From Halovenus carboxidivorans (GTDB lineage Archaea > Halobacteriota > Halobacteria > Halobacteriales > Haloarculaceae), in contig NZ_WUUT01000001.1 of assembly GCF_009831575.1 (NCBI RefSeq), positions 953,345-1,017,344 of the forward strand: a DNA stretch of 64,000 bases, in the 5' to 3' direction. Positions 34,846 through 44,524 of this stretch are shown here, piece after piece. The translations under genes were made by a program, and so were the position numbers. Within the stretch, counting starts at the first letter, position 1. Every line of letters starts with the position of its first letter. The notes below the pieces were generated by a model. The model saw only the letters and a list, made by a program, of their open reading frames with translations. It ran no database searches and was not told the DNA's origin.

Positions 34846-36030
34846 TCACTCCAGACGTGTCCGGTCCGCGGCTACCCGGGCCGCCCGGTCCGCGAGGTCG
34901 TCGGGTTCGGCCTCCCGGACCCGCTCCAGCGGCGGCCGTGTCGCCGGCCGATCGGGTGCCAGCCGGTGACAGCCGGTATCGATCGTCGAGTCCGGGTACG
35001 TACCGATCTCCTGTGCGCGCTGGCTGATTGTCGACTTGTCACGAGCTAGCAGCGGGCGGTGGACCGGTAGCTCCGTCGCGGCGCTCGTCACCCGCAGATT
35101 CGCCGTCGTCTGGCTCGACTTCTGGCCGACCGACTCCCCGGTGACGATTCCGACCGCGTCGAGATCCGCGGCGACTTCCTCGGCGACCCGCAGCATGAAC
35201 CGCCGAACAACGGGCATCCGGTAGAGATCCAACTCGGCGGCCAGCGACTCGATTACGTCGCCGCCGGGAGCGATCCGGAGCCGGGTGTCGTAGTTAGGGG
35301 CGTACTCTGACAGCGTCGCCGCCGTCTCCTCGGCACGGAGGCGGTGGTCGACACCGCCGTACGCGCCGAGGTCGACGTACAGCGGGTAGACTGGTGCGCC
35401 GCGTTTCATCGCCAGCCAGGCCGCGACCGGCGAGTCGATGCCGCCGCTGACCAACGCGACGAGCGGCTGTTGTGTCCCCAGCGGCAACCCGCCCGGACCG
35501 CTCTGTCTGTCGAGAAAGACGTAGGCGTCGTCCTCGCGGACTTCGACGGAGACGGTCAGTTCGGGGTCGTCGAGGTCGACCGTCGGCTCCAGCCCCTTCT
35601 CCAGGGCGACCGCCCCGACCGCATCCCCGCCCTCGCGTTTGAGTTCCGCGCTGGTGAACGGGTGGGCGGACTTCGGACCGGCGCGGTGGGCCCGGACGGC
35701 GTAGGGTTGGCCCTCGTAGTGGGTGCGGGCCGTCTCCGCGAACGCCTCCGTGATTGCCTCCTTCGTCGCATCGACCCGTCTCACGGGACTCGCCGAGACG
35801 ACACCGAAGGTGTCTGTCACCGCTTCGATCACATCGTCGACACGCTCCGTACCGGTGTGGACGTACAGACGCGTGTTCTCGCGGGTGACATCGGCGTCGA
35901 TGGTTCGGTCCTCGAGCACCGCGAGCAGATTCTCCTGTAGCCGCTGTTCCATCCGGCCGCGGAGCTGTGAGCTTTTGACTCCGATCTCTCCGTACCGGAC
36001 GAGCACCGTCTCGGCCCCGGGTGGGTGCAT
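34846..36030 (-). CDS. thiI: tRNA 4-thiouridine synthetase ThiI
   Basis: 394 aa. N-terminal ferredoxin-like and THUMP domains (LVRYGEIGVKS; QPYAVRAHRAGPKSAHPFTS) precede the PP-loop ATPase with VALVSGGIDSPVAAWLAMKR near residue 190. The rhodanese domain of long bacterial ThiI is absent, as usual in archaea. It thiolates U8 of tRNA, and possibly acts in thiamine thiazole synthesis. The C-terminal EADDLADRAARVAADRTRLE-like tail is helical. Confidence 0.95.
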   Translation of the reverse strand: MHPPGAETVLVRYGEIGVKSSQLRGRMEQRLQENLLAVLEDRTIDADVTRENTRLYVHTGTERVDDVIEAVTDTFGVVSASPVRRVDATKEAITEAFAETARTHYEGQPYAVRAHRAGPKSAHPFTSAELKREGGDAVGAVALEKGLEPTVDLDDPELTVSVEVREDDAYVFLDRQSGPGGLPLGTQQPLVALVSGGIDSPVAAWLAMKRGAPVYPLYVDLGAYGGVDHRLRAEETAATLSEYAPNYDTRLRIAPGGDVIESLAAELDLYRMPVVRRFMLRVAEEVAADLDAVGIVTGESVGQKSSQTTANLRVTSAATELPVHRPLLARDKSTISQRAQEIGTYPDSTIDTGCHRLAPDRPATRPPLERVREAEPDDLADRAARVAADRTRLE

Positions 36031-36080
36031 GTCAACCCGTAACCCGCGGGCGGATAAACCGGCTACGATCGCGCGAACGC

Positions 36081-36458
36081 TCAGGTGCTACTCTCTGTGA
36101 TGTCCGTTTTCGACAAAATACCGACAATCTCGCCGTCTTCGGTCACCGGTACGTAGCTGATCCCCTCCTGCAGCATCGTCGAGGCGGCGTCTTTGATGTG
36201 TTGTGTCGGGTTGATGGTCGCCGTCACCTCCGTCGCCGCGTCGTCGACGTGTAACTCGGAGGTGTCTCTGCCTTCCGCGACCTGTTGTACGATGTCCGTA
36301 CTCGTGACGATACCCGTCGGTTCCCCCCTGACGATCACTGCGCCACTGTTCGCTTCCCCCATCCGCTCGGCGGCCGTCACCAACGACGAGTCCCGACTGA
36401 CCGTCTCGAAGGACTCCGACATGTACCGCCGGACCGTCTGATCTTGTTGCTTGCTCAC
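36081..36458 (-). CDS. CBS-domain pair protein
   Basis: 125 aa from GTG at 36458 (VSKQQDQTVRRYM); another GTG at 36467 would add three residues. Two tandem CBS motifs: SSLVTAAERMGEANSGAVIV...GIVTSTDIV and QHIKDAASTMLQEGISYVPV...GILSKTDIT. Such stand-alone pairs bind adenine nucleotides and act as energy or ligand sensors; the partner is unknown. Confidence 0.9.
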   Translation of the reverse strand: MSKQQDQTVRRYMSESFETVSRDSSLVTAAERMGEANSGAVIVRGEPTGIVTSTDIVQQVAEGRDTSELHVDDAATEVTATINPTQHIKDAASTMLQEGISYVPVTEDGEIVGILSKTDITESST

Positions 36459-36527
36459 ACGGTACACTAGGCGCGGCCGATAATGATAGTTCCGCCGGAT
36501 CCGACCGTGTCCGACGGCTCCGCGGGG

Positions 36528-37730
36528 TCAGAACGTCGAGAGTTCGTTTTCGATCACGCGCTCTGTGATGTCGGTGACGTTCGCGAGTTCGTCGTCGACG
36601 GTGTCGACGATCTCCTCGCGGATATCTTCGATCTCGACGCCGTCCTCCGTGAGCACCTGCGCGTCCGCCACGTGGGGGTGGTCGATGGGTTGGCCGATCT
36701 GGCTCAGCAGCCGCATCTGTAGCTGTCTGATCCCGTCGACGTCCTCGACGACGGACTCGGCGATTTCGGTCGAGAGGAGGTTGTAAATCTTCCCGATGTG
36801 GTTGACCGGGTTCTTCCCGCTCGTCGCCTCCATGCTCATCGGACGGTTCGGCGTGATGAGCCCGTTCGCGCGGTTCCCACGACCGACCGACCCGTCGTCG
36901 CCCTGCTCGGCGCTGGTTCCGGTGGTCGTCAGGTAGATCGATCCCTCCTCGTAGTCGTCGGCGGTGTTCACGTAGACGGTCACGTCCCGGTCGGTGTACT
37001 CGCTGGCGAGATCCTCGACGTACGCCTCGACATCGCGGACAGCCTGTTTGTACTCCTCCATGTCGGCAATGTACCGATCGACCATCGCCACGGCGACGGT
37101 CACGTCGATCTGATCGCCCTCGCGTTTGCCCATCACCTTGATGTCCTGTCCGATCTCGGGGTTGTCCTCGGCGTAGGTCGTGTTGAGTTGGCGCTCGGTG
37201 TTGTAGACGATCTGTTCGGTCTCGGTCAGCGGCGCGTGGCCGACGCCGTAGCTGGTGTCGTTGGCCATCGGAACCGCGCCCTCCTCGCCGAAGACGTCCT
37301 GCAGGTCTCCGCTCCCTTCCCCGAGTTTGATGTCGACGATGATGTCCGTCCCCACGTCGAGATGCGGGAACGTCTCGTCGAGATACTCCCGCGCGGCCTT
37401 CAGCGCAATCGTCTCGGCGGGTATCTTCTCGCCTTCGTAGGTCTTGGTCGCACGGCCGACGATCAGCAGATAGATCGGTTCCAGCATCTCGCCGCCGCCG
37501 AAGGCCGGCGCGGCCGTCCCCGCGACGAGTTGTGTCTCGTCGGTGTTGAAATGCAGCAGTCGCCCGAACCGGTCGAGATACGTCCGGGCGAGCGCCCGGG
37601 CGACCTCCTCGGCGACCCCGTCACAGATCGAATCGGGGTGGCCGATCCCCTTTCGCTCGACAATCTCGATATGCTGGTCTTCGACGGCCCGAGCCGCCGC
37701 CGGTTCGACGTGGATATTCCGTTCGGTCAT
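36528..37730 (-). CDS. mat: Methionine adenosyltransferase, archaeal type
   Basis: 400 aa from ATG at 37730 ([18 protein letters not shown]); the extra 20 upstream residues are rejected. Archaeal MAT signatures [54 protein letters not shown] and [20 protein letters not shown]. It makes S-adenosylmethionine from methionine and ATP and is not homologous in detail to bacterial MetK. SAM made here feeds fibrillarin and other methylases. Confidence 0.97.
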   Translation of the reverse strand: MTERNIHVEPAAARAVEDQHIEIVERKGIGHPDSICDGVAEEVARALARTYLDRFGRLLHFNTDETQLVAGTAAPAFGGGEMLEPIYLLIVGRATKTYEGEKIPAETIALKAAREYLDETFPHLDVGTDIIVDIKLGEGSGDLQDVFGEEGAVPMANDTSYGVGHAPLTETEQIVYNTERQLNTTYAEDNPEIGQDIKVMGKREGDQIDVTVAVAMVDRYIADMEEYKQAVRDVEAYVEDLASEYTDRDVTVYVNTADDYEEGSIYLTTTGTSAEQGDDGSVGRGNRANGLITPNRPMSMEATSGKNPVNHIGKIYNLLSTEIAESVVEDVDGIRQLQMRLLSQIGQPIDHPHVADAQVLTEDGVEIEDIREEIVDTVDDELANVTDITERVIENELSTF

Positions 37731-37805
37731 TACCACCGGCTTCGGCAGCGCCCGGTCTATAACTTTCGGAAACAATGACTCGCCAGACAATTTCTCGGAG
37801 TAATA

Positions 37806-38369
37806 CTACTCCTCGGAGAGCAACAGGCCGAGATAGGACGTTCGGATCTGCTCGTCGGTGTCGAGGCCGAGATCGGTGAGCAGGGTCAGGACGCGGTCGC
37901 GCGCGCTGTCGATGTCGCGTTCGGTTTCGAGTTCGGCCTCGACGAACTCCCCGAGACCGTCGACGGTATCGAGGGTCACGGTGACGCCTTCGACGGTGTA
38001 CCGCTCGCGCTCCTTGCGGACCGTCGCGGCGGGTTCGTAGCCGAGGCCGTTGAGGATGGCGCGGAGTTCCTCCGGGTCGACGACGGCGGTTTCGGCTTCC
38101 TGGCGTGTCTTCGAGTCGCTGTCGACGAGCGGCCCCTTGTAGGTGAGTCGGGTGTCTATCGTCTCCTCCTCGTCGTTCTCACAGCGACTCGTCGCTGACC
38201 GTTCCTCCCGCACTCGGAGGGCTTCGTCGGTCTGGGCGAAATCTCGATCAGGGGCGTCGTAGTAGATGTCCTCCTGTTCGACGGACTCGACGTGAACTGC
38301 GCCGACTGATTCGAGTGAATCGCGGACGGCATCGTGATCCGCGCGGACTTTGACCTCGACTTCGTACAT
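37806..38369 (-). CDS. CYTH-domain protein (CyaB/triphosphatase-like)
   Basis: 187 aa from ATG at 38369. The ExExK motif is MYEVEVKVR (Glu3, Glu5, Lys7), with further phosphate-binding Arg/Lys in ALRVREER and RLTYKGPL. A TATA-like CGTTTATGTG lies ~25-30 bp upstream on the minus strand. CYTH tunnels hydrolyse triphosphates or cyclise ATP; archaeal members are often called class IV adenylate cyclases but thiamine-triphosphatase or tripolyphosphatase activity is as likely. Confidence 0.9.
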   Translation of the reverse strand: MYEVEVKVRADHDAVRDSLESVGAVHVESVEQEDIYYDAPDRDFAQTDEALRVREERSATSRCENDEEETIDTRLTYKGPLVDSDSKTRQEAETAVVDPEELRAILNGLGYEPAATVRKERERYTVEGVTVTLDTVDGLGEFVEAELETERDIDSARDRVLTLLTDLGLDTDEQIRTSYLGLLLSEE

Positions 38370-38713
38370 ACGGGTTCGTGTATCCGAAGGCACATAAACG
38401 GTGCCGCAAGAGCCGTTAACAGTCTTTAACGCCCGCACAACGAGTGTTAACCGCACGCGACATCCGGGAAAACAGCCGAAGCCGAAATCTGAGGACGGTC
38501 GGTAGACCCACTCAGACGACGGTTTGGCTGGTCGCCACGAAACGACCTGATGCTCCCGGCGTCGACTGGTCCGGTTCCGGCCCCGGATACCCCCGCGCGA
38601 CTCACTTCGTCTGCCCGTCAGGACGCCCAATATCACGCTAACGTGGCACACGATTCCCGCGCTGAGCGTTGCGAAACGGTGTTCTTAAGAGTATTACGAC
38701 TGACCCACAGGGT
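38370..38713. other. Divergent intergenic region between CYTH and FKBP genes
   Basis: 344 bp. The left end carries the CYTH promoter. The right end has TTCTTAAGAGTATTAC (~38682-38697), ~28 bp before the FKBP ATG. In between, three GTTAA/TTAAC half-sites (~38413-38452) include GTTAA-N6-TTAAC, a possible operator. No RNA gene or supportable ORF is seen. Confidence 0.55.
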
Positions 38714-39652
38714 ATGAGCAACGATTCCGAGGAGGAGTCGACAGAGAGCGAAGAAGCACAGGAGGAAGAGGCAACGGGCCTTCAGGAAGGCGATTTCATC
38801 AGACTCGACTACACCGCCCGCACGGTCGAGGACGACCGCCTGGTCGACACGACAGACCCTGAGGTCGCCGAAGAGGAGGGAATCGACGACGACGAGCAGG
38901 AGTTCGCCCCGCGAACCATCGTGCTCGGTGAGGGTCACATCTTCCCCTCGGTCGAGGACGACATCGTCGGCAAGGAAGTCGGTGACACGGGCACCGCGAG
39001 CGTCGAAGCCAGCGAGGCCTTCGGCGAGTACGACGACGAGCAGGTCCGAACCGTCAGCAAGGACAAGATCCCGGAAGACGACCGCTACCCCGGCGCGCAG
39101 GTCCGTATCGACGGCGAGGAAGGCTTCATCGAGACGATCATCGGCGGACGCGCCCGCGTCGACTTCAACCACCCGCTGGCCGGCGAGGACATCGAGTACG
39201 AGTACGAGATCATCGAGAAGGTCGAGGACCGCAAAGAGCAGGCCCAGGGCCTGATCGACATGTTCCTCGGCATGGATCTCAACATCTGGTTCCAGACCGA
39301 CACTGTCGAGGAAGAGCAACTCGTCGAGGATGACGACGACGAGGACGACGAGGATGAGTCCGAACCCGAGTTCGAGACGGTCGAAGTCGAGAAGGAGTCG
39401 CTGTACATCGAGGCGACCCCGCAGCTGACGATGAACCAGCAGTGGATGATGCAGAAACAGCAGATCGGCCAGCAGCTCATGGAGATGGTCGGCGTCGACC
39501 GAATCGTCATCGAGGAGATCATCGACGGCGCCGGCGGCATGGGCATGCCCGGCATGATGGGCGGTATGGGCGGCATGGGCGGCGGCGACCTCGAAGAAGC
39601 CCTCGAAGACGCCGACATCGACGCGGACGAACTCGCGGACGAACTGGAGTAA
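38714..39652 (+). CDS. FKBP-type peptidyl-prolyl isomerase with long C-terminal extension
   Basis: 312 aa from ATG at 38714. After an acidic N-terminus, the FKBP core spans ~28-190 (EGDFIRLDYTARTVEDDRLV; IFPSVEDDIVGKEVGD) with an IF-domain insert of the SlyD type (VEASEAFGEYDDEQV...VDFNHPLAGEDIEYE). The C-terminal ~120 residues have an Asp/Glu run, a Met/Gln-rich helix and a Met-Gly repeat (GMGMPGMMGGMGGMGGGD). This is the FKBP26 layout of archaea, a cytoplasmic folding helper. Confidence 0.93.
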   Translation: MSNDSEEESTESEEAQEEEATGLQEGDFIRLDYTARTVEDDRLVDTTDPEVAEEEGIDDDEQEFAPRTIVLGEGHIFPSVEDDIVGKEVGDTGTASVEASEAFGEYDDEQVRTVSKDKIPEDDRYPGAQVRIDGEEGFIETIIGGRARVDFNHPLAGEDIEYEYEIIEKVEDRKEQAQGLIDMFLGMDLNIWFQTDTVEEEQLVEDDDDEDDEDESEPEFETVEVEKESLYIEATPQLTMNQQWMMQKQQIGQQLMEMVGVDRIVIEEIIDGAGGMGMPGMMGGMGGMGGGDLEEALEDADIDADELADELE

Positions 39653-39693
39653 TTTCCTCTCCGTTCTCTCGATCTAACTACCAGCAGTATCTG

Positions 39694-40317
39694 CTACTCA
39701 GGCGTCGCGACGACCCCGAGATGGTCGTCGTGAAACGGTTCGAGTGACTCCGCGTACTCGATCTCGTATCCCTCCGCCAGCCGTTCTTCGACCTCCTCGA
39801 AGACGGCTTCGGGGTCGCGGGTCACGTCCTCGCTTCTGGCTTTGACCGAGAGCACCAGCCGACCGTCCTCCCTGAGAAACTGTCTGTTCGCCAGCGCCAC
39901 GTCGGCCTGGCCTCGAATCGCGACGTCCTGGACGATCACGTCGACCGGTTCGACGACGTGAGCGTACGACTCCGGCTCGCGGGCGTCTTTCAGCAGCGGA
40001 AAGAGATTCTCCCGGTCGGCGGCTACGTCGAGCAGATCCCGCATCGGCCGCGGTGCGAACTCGACGGCGTAGGTCGGCCCGGCGAAGTCGGCGACGTGGC
40101 TGACGGTCGTGCCGCTCGCCGCGCCGAGATACAGCACCGTCGATCCGTCGTCGAGGCCGGTCTCGACCTCCCGGTCGAGCAGGACGGCGAGTTTCGACCG
40201 CGAGCGATCCCACAGCCGCCAGCCGTCGGCAGTCGGCTCACCGTACACCGGCTCACCCTCCGTGGCGAGCCCGGTCTCGCCGTCGATGCTCTTCCGAGCG
40301 ACGCCGTCCGGACTCAT
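39694..40317 (-). CDS. flpA: Fibrillarin-like rRNA/tRNA 2'-O-methyltransferase
   Basis: 207 aa. SAM-binding loop VLYLGAASGTTVSHVADF, followed by TYAVEFAPRPMRDLL and the IVQDVAIRGQADVAL region; catalytic Lys in LVLSVKARSEDVT. It is the methylase subunit of C/D-box sRNPs. It overlaps nop5 by 4 bp, so the two core proteins are made together. Confidence 0.97.
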   Translation of the reverse strand: MSPDGVARKSIDGETGLATEGEPVYGEPTADGWRLWDRSRSKLAVLLDREVETGLDDGSTVLYLGAASGTTVSHVADFAGPTYAVEFAPRPMRDLLDVAADRENLFPLLKDAREPESYAHVVEPVDVIVQDVAIRGQADVALANRQFLREDGRLVLSVKARSEDVTRDPEAVFEEVEERLAEGYEIEYAESLEPFHDDHLGVVATPE

Positions 40318-41159
40318 TGGTTCTCACGAGCGCGGATACGCTCCATTCGGTCGTCTAACTCGGCCTCTAACTCCGGGCGGTACTCCCCGGCGTAGTTGTC
40401 GACTCGGGCGGCGATAGCGAGTTTGCCGGCGAGCGCGCGGGCGGCCGAACCGCGGTCCTCCGGTCGGGTCCCTCGCACGTACTCGTGGGTGTAGATGATG
40501 CCGTGTTTCGGAGAGGGGGCCCCGCCACGGAGGTGTGCGAACAGGGCGTCTTCGGCACCCAGCACCTGTACCGTGCCAGCGGGCTTTTTGGCTAGTTCGT
40601 CGAGGCCGCCGGCCAGCGCGATCAGCCGCGCCGCCAACTCCGGGCCGGCGAGGGCGGTGAGGTTGGGCGCGACGGAGGTCGCCGTCGATTCGACGACAGT
40701 CTGCAGCGACCGGCTCTCCTCCTGGAGACCGACGATCCGGTCCGCGAGCGAGACGAGTCGGTCTTCCATCGGACTGTCCGGCTCCCGCTCGGCGAGAGCG
40801 GCGATGTACTCGTCGTCGACGTCCGCGTCGGCGTCCTGACTCCCGGCCCACTCGCCGACGCGTTCGGTGAGTTCGTTCGCCACCCGCTGGCAGTCGTCGA
40901 GCGCGCGGATCGCGTGGATTAGCTGCTGGTCGTCGGCCTGCTCGCGTTCCCTGACTTCGGCCCGCGTGGCCGCCATCGTCGCCTCGTGGAGGAGTCTGTA
41001 GTACTCCTCGCGCTCGGCGAATCCGGACTCGGCGGCGAGGGTTGGCCAGTCACGGGGCGCCGTGGCCGACCCGTCCCGGACCGCCGCCTGCGCGGCGTCG
41101 GTGTCGCCGGGGTCGATCCCGGCGAACCAGCCGTCGGTGGCGGACTCGTCGTGTGTCAT
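40314..41159 (-). CDS. nop5: NOP5/NOP56-like C/D-box sRNP scaffold
   Basis: 281 aa. Coiled-coil region in the middle (HAIRALDDCQRVANELTERV) and the Nop domain in the C-terminal half: LTALAGPELAARLIALAGGL, KKPAGTVQVLGAEDALFAHL, SPKHGIIYTHEYV and GKLAIAARVDNYAG. It bridges fibrillarin and L7Ae on guide RNAs. It starts the two-gene operon with flpA. The N-terminal domain is shorter than in most archaea. Confidence 0.96.
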   Translation of the reverse strand: MTHDESATDGWFAGIDPGDTDAAQAAVRDGSATAPRDWPTLAAESGFAEREEYYRLLHEATMAATRAEVREREQADDQQLIHAIRALDDCQRVANELTERVGEWAGSQDADADVDDEYIAALAEREPDSPMEDRLVSLADRIVGLQEESRSLQTVVESTATSVAPNLTALAGPELAARLIALAGGLDELAKKPAGTVQVLGAEDALFAHLRGGAPSPKHGIIYTHEYVRGTRPEDRGSAARALAGKLAIAARVDNYAGEYRPELEAELDDRMERIRARENQ

Positions 41160-41324
41160 ACCACGCAGTACAACTGCACCCGATTTAGATGTCGTGGTCG
41201 GGGTCGACCGGAGCTACGACGAACCGACGACTGCCGGACTTTCGCGATCCGTCGTCGAGGATCACCTGACGATGTACCGAAAGGACCGATCTTTTTATAA
41301 GAGTGTTTCGTATTTGGCTACAGT

Positions 41325-43370
41325 ATGTCGACCAAGATTCAGGGGCCTGACTGGTTGGAAGCAGAGCGTAACTACGACGATCCGATGCGCGAACGGGGGA
41401 CGATTCCGGAGCTGTTCGAGAAAAGCGCCGAGGCGAACCTCGACGGGGAGGCGCAACTGTTCAAGGGCGGGGTCTACGACAGATCGATCGACCACCTGCT
41501 CCCCGAAACGCCGACAGGCGAGTACGAATCGATCTCCTACCGACAGATGCGCCGGATCGTCAGGAATCTCGCGACCGGATTCCGGGAACTGGGGTTGGAA
41601 CCGGACGACCGTGTGGGGTTGTTCTGTAGCACGCGCATGGAGTGGGCACAGACGGACTATGCCCTGCTCGCGGCCGAGTGCGTGGTGACGACGGTCTACA
41701 CGGACTCCTCGCCGAAACAGGCGAAGTACCTGCTCAGCGACCCCGGTGCCAGCGCCGTCGTCGCCGAGAACGCCGAGTTGCTCGACCGGGTGATCGAGGT
41801 CGAAGACGACCTCGACCTCGAGTTCATGGTCGTCATCGACGAACCGGAGTCGGGCTACGAGCGGGAGGATATCTACACGCTGGGGGACGTGCACGATATC
41901 GGCGAGGAGAACTACGACGAAGACACCTACCAGGGCTGGCTCGACGACCGACAGCCGGAGGATCTCGCGAGCCTCGTCTACACCTCCGGAACGACCGGCC
42001 AGCCCAAGGGCGTCCGACTGACACACTGGAATTTCCGCTCGAACTTCCACATGATCCGGCGGCGCTCCGGCCCGCGGCCGGGCGAGCCGGACCGACCGTG
42101 TATCAGCAGCGACTCGACGACGATCTCGTTCCTGCCGCTGGCGCACGTCTTCGAGCGGACGGTCGGGAGCTTCGTAGCGTACGGCTCCGGCGCGACCGTC
42201 GGCTACGCGGAGAGCACCGACACCATCTCCGAGGATATCAAGAAGATCCAGCCGACGACCGCCGCGAGCGTCCCTCGCGTCTACGAGCGGATCTTCGACA
42301 GCATGCGCGAACAGGCCTCGGAGAGCCCGGTGAAAGAGCGGATCTTCAACTGGGGGCTGGACGTCGCAATCGACTACCAGAAAGCCGAGGATCCCGGCGC
42401 GCTCCTCCGGCTGAAACACTCCATCGCGGACAAACTCGTCTACTCGACGGTCCGCGAACAGCTCGGGGGTAACATCGAGATCATGGTCTCCGGCGGCGGC
42501 AGTCTCAGCACCGACCTCTGTCGGATGTTCAACGGGATGGGGATCGTCGTCACCGAGGGGTACGGCCTGACGGAGACCGCACCCGTCGTGGCGACGAACT
42601 CCGTCGACGACATCCGCCCCGGCACCCTCGGCGTCCCGGTCGTGGGCTGTGAGGTCGCAATCGACGAGTCCGCCATCGATCAGGAGGACGTCGACAGGGA
42701 AGTCGAGGGCAGTTCCGTCGGCGAACTGCTCGTCCGCGGTGACAACGTCACGGACGGCTACTGGAACAAGCCGGGCGCGACGGAGCGGGCGTTCACCGAC
42801 GACCCCTTCGGAACCGACGACGATACGGAGCCGGAACGGGAAAGCGTCGCCGCCGACGGTGCGGGCAAGTGGTTCCGCACCGGCGATCTGGTCGAGCAGA
42901 CCCCCGACGGCTTCCTGATCTTCAAGGAGCGGCTCAAGCAGATCATCGTGCCCGACACCGGGAAAAACGTCGCCCCCCAGCCCATCGAGGACCTCTTCTC
43001 GACGAACGACCGCGTCGAGCAGATCATGGTCGTCGGCGACAACCAGAAGTTCGTCGGCGCGATCATCGTGCCGAACTTCGAGTCGATGCGCAAGTGGGCC
43101 GACAAGGAGGGAATCGATCTCCCCGAGGACCCCCACGAGGCCATCGAGGACGACCGCGTGCGGGAGTGGATCGGTGAGGTCGTCGAGGAGACCAACCAGG
43201 AACTCGAAACGTACGAGCAGATCCGCGAGTTCGCGCTGGTCGCCGAGGAGTGGACGCCGGAGAACAACATGCTCACTCCGTCGATGAAGAAGGTGCGGAA
43301 CACGATTCTCGACGTGCACGAGGAGAAGATGCGGGAGATCTACGGCGAGGAGTACCGCCCGAAGAACTGA
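41325..43370 (+). CDS. Long-chain acyl-CoA synthetase (AMP-dependent)
   Basis: 681 aa. ATP/AMP motif VYTSGTTGQPKGVRLTH near 221-237, VTEGYGLTETAPV in the A5 region, and WFRTGDLVE at A7. The LKQIIVPDTGKNVAPQPIED block fits the FAA1-like long-chain class. A TATA-like TTTTTATAAG (~41291-41300) lies ~28 bp upstream. It activates fatty acids for the beta-oxidation enzymes encoded at 55-58 kb. Confidence 0.93.
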   Translation: MSTKIQGPDWLEAERNYDDPMRERGTIPELFEKSAEANLDGEAQLFKGGVYDRSIDHLLPETPTGEYESISYRQMRRIVRNLATGFRELGLEPDDRVGLFCSTRMEWAQTDYALLAAECVVTTVYTDSSPKQAKYLLSDPGASAVVAENAELLDRVIEVEDDLDLEFMVVIDEPESGYEREDIYTLGDVHDIGEENYDEDTYQGWLDDRQPEDLASLVYTSGTTGQPKGVRLTHWNFRSNFHMIRRRSGPRPGEPDRPCISSDSTTISFLPLAHVFERTVGSFVAYGSGATVGYAESTDTISEDIKKIQPTTAASVPRVYERIFDSMREQASESPVKERIFNWGLDVAIDYQKAEDPGALLRLKHSIADKLVYSTVREQLGGNIEIMVSGGGSLSTDLCRMFNGMGIVVTEGYGLTETAPVVATNSVDDIRPGTLGVPVVGCEVAIDESAIDQEDVDREVEGSSVGELLVRGDNVTDGYWNKPGATERAFTDDPFGTDDDTEPERESVAADGAGKWFRTGDLVEQTPDGFLIFKERLKQIIVPDTGKNVAPQPIEDLFSTNDRVEQIMVVGDNQKFVGAIIVPNFESMRKWADKEGIDLPEDPHEAIEDDRVREWIGEVVEETNQELETYEQIREFALVAEEWTPENNMLTPSMKKVRNTILDVHEEKMREIYGEEYRPKN

Positions 43371-43412
43371 CGGACCCACAGCGGTTTGTTGCTCGCTCGT
43401 GTACGTGCGTCC

Positions 43413-43961
43413 ATGGATAGCGACGAGGAAAGCTCACACGAACGCATGCAGCGGTACGAACAGCTCGCCGAGCGCGAGCGGGAGTACCGCGCACAGAAGC
43501 GGACGATGCTCGACGACGTCGGCGAGGAACTGACCGGCGTCGTCGAACGGGCAATCGCGATGGAAGGGGCGAACGTCGCCGTCGAATCGACGAGTTCGGA
43601 CGGGCGAACGCAGCGGCTCAAAGCCACTCTCGACCGCGCCGCGCTCGTTGCGGCCGTCTCCGAACAGCTCCCCTCGGGATTCGCGATCAAGGACGTCAAC
43701 GACGACGGGACGCTCTCTATCGAGTGGTCCCGCCGGGAGACCTCCGCCGAACAGCGCGCGATGGTCATTCTGCAGGCGATCGTCTCCGAAGAGATCGTCA
43801 CCGACGCCGACGAACTGATCGTCGAAGCACCGACTCGCCAGCGGGTGATCGAGCGCGCGACCGAACTCGGCATCGACGAGGACCTCGCCGGCGAACGCCT
43901 CCAGCGGCTGGACGACCTCGGGAAGGTCGACATCGAGGAGGGGCAGGTCTTCCCCGGCTGA
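43413..43961 (+). CDS. Conserved haloarchaeal protein of unknown function
   Basis: 182 aa from ATG at 43413 (MDSDEESSHERMQRYEQLAE). A long charged N-terminal helix, a mixed central domain (SEQLPSGFAIKDVNDDGTLS), and a C-terminal segment ERATELGIDEDLAGERLQRL that resembles a winged-helix DNA- or protein-binding module. No family recognised. It lies 43 bp after the acyl-CoA synthetase and 38 bp before moaC. Confidence 0.75.
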   Translation: MDSDEESSHERMQRYEQLAEREREYRAQKRTMLDDVGEELTGVVERAIAMEGANVAVESTSSDGRTQRLKATLDRAALVAAVSEQLPSGFAIKDVNDDGTLSIEWSRRETSAEQRAMVILQAIVSEEIVTDADELIVEAPTRQRVIERATELGIDEDLAGERLQRLDDLGKVDIEEGQVFPG

Positions 43962-43998
43962 CCGGTGAGCATTACTTCCGGGCCGCCCGAGTAGCGGT

Positions 43999-44475
43999 AT
44001 GAGCGATCAAGACGACCTGACACACGTCGAGGACGGCAACGCACAGATGGTCGACGTCGGTGACAAGGCCGACTCCAAGCGCCGAGCGGTCGCGGAGGGG
44101 CGGATCGACCTCCAGCCCTCGACGATCGACGCGATCCGGGCCGACGGTATCGAGAAAGGCGACGTGCTCGCGACGGCCCGCATCGGAGCCGTTCAGGCCG
44201 TAAAACACACGTGGGAAACGATCCCGATGTGTCACCAGATCCCGATCACGAACGTCGAGACGGACTTCACCGTCGACGAGGAGTCGGTCACGCTGACCGT
44301 CGCCGTCGAGACAGTCGGCAAGACCGGGTGCGAGATGGAGGCTCTGGAGGGAGTGACGACGGGGTTGAACGTGGTCTGGGACATGGTCAAAGCCGCCGAG
44401 AAAGACGACGACGGCGAGTATCCGGCGACCAGGATCGGCGACGTGGAAGTGATCGAGAAAAGCGTCGAGCGGTGA
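43999..44475 (+). CDS. moaC: Cyclic pyranopterin monophosphate synthase
   Basis: 158 aa, standard length. Signatures MVDVGDKADSKRRAVAEG, HTWETIPMCHQIPI and VGKTGCEMEALEGVT...NVVWDMVKAAEKDD include the catalytic Lys and Asp of MoaC. It makes cyclic pyranopterin monophosphate for molybdenum cofactor. It is followed by mobB-moaE and by the oppositely oriented molybdoenzyme operon, forming one Mo-enzyme locus. Confidence 0.97.
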   Translation: MSDQDDLTHVEDGNAQMVDVGDKADSKRRAVAEGRIDLQPSTIDAIRADGIEKGDVLATARIGAVQAVKHTWETIPMCHQIPITNVETDFTVDEESVTLTVAVETVGKTGCEMEALEGVTTGLNVVWDMVKAAEKDDDGEYPATRIGDVEVIEKSVER

Positions 44476-44524
44476 GCGTGGGAACAGGCCGAACAATCAA
44501 GCCCACGGCCCGCGAAGGGGAGGT

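Noticed and set aside
38444-38641. 65-codon ORF in the CYTH/FKBP intergenic region
   Set aside because: Basic, Pro/Arg-rich translation unlike the acidic proteins of this organism, and no promoter or ribosome-binding site; likely chance.
41295-43379. 694-codon minus-strand ORF across the acyl-CoA synthetase
   Set aside because: Mirror frame of a gene with clear AMP-binding motifs; no domain of its own.
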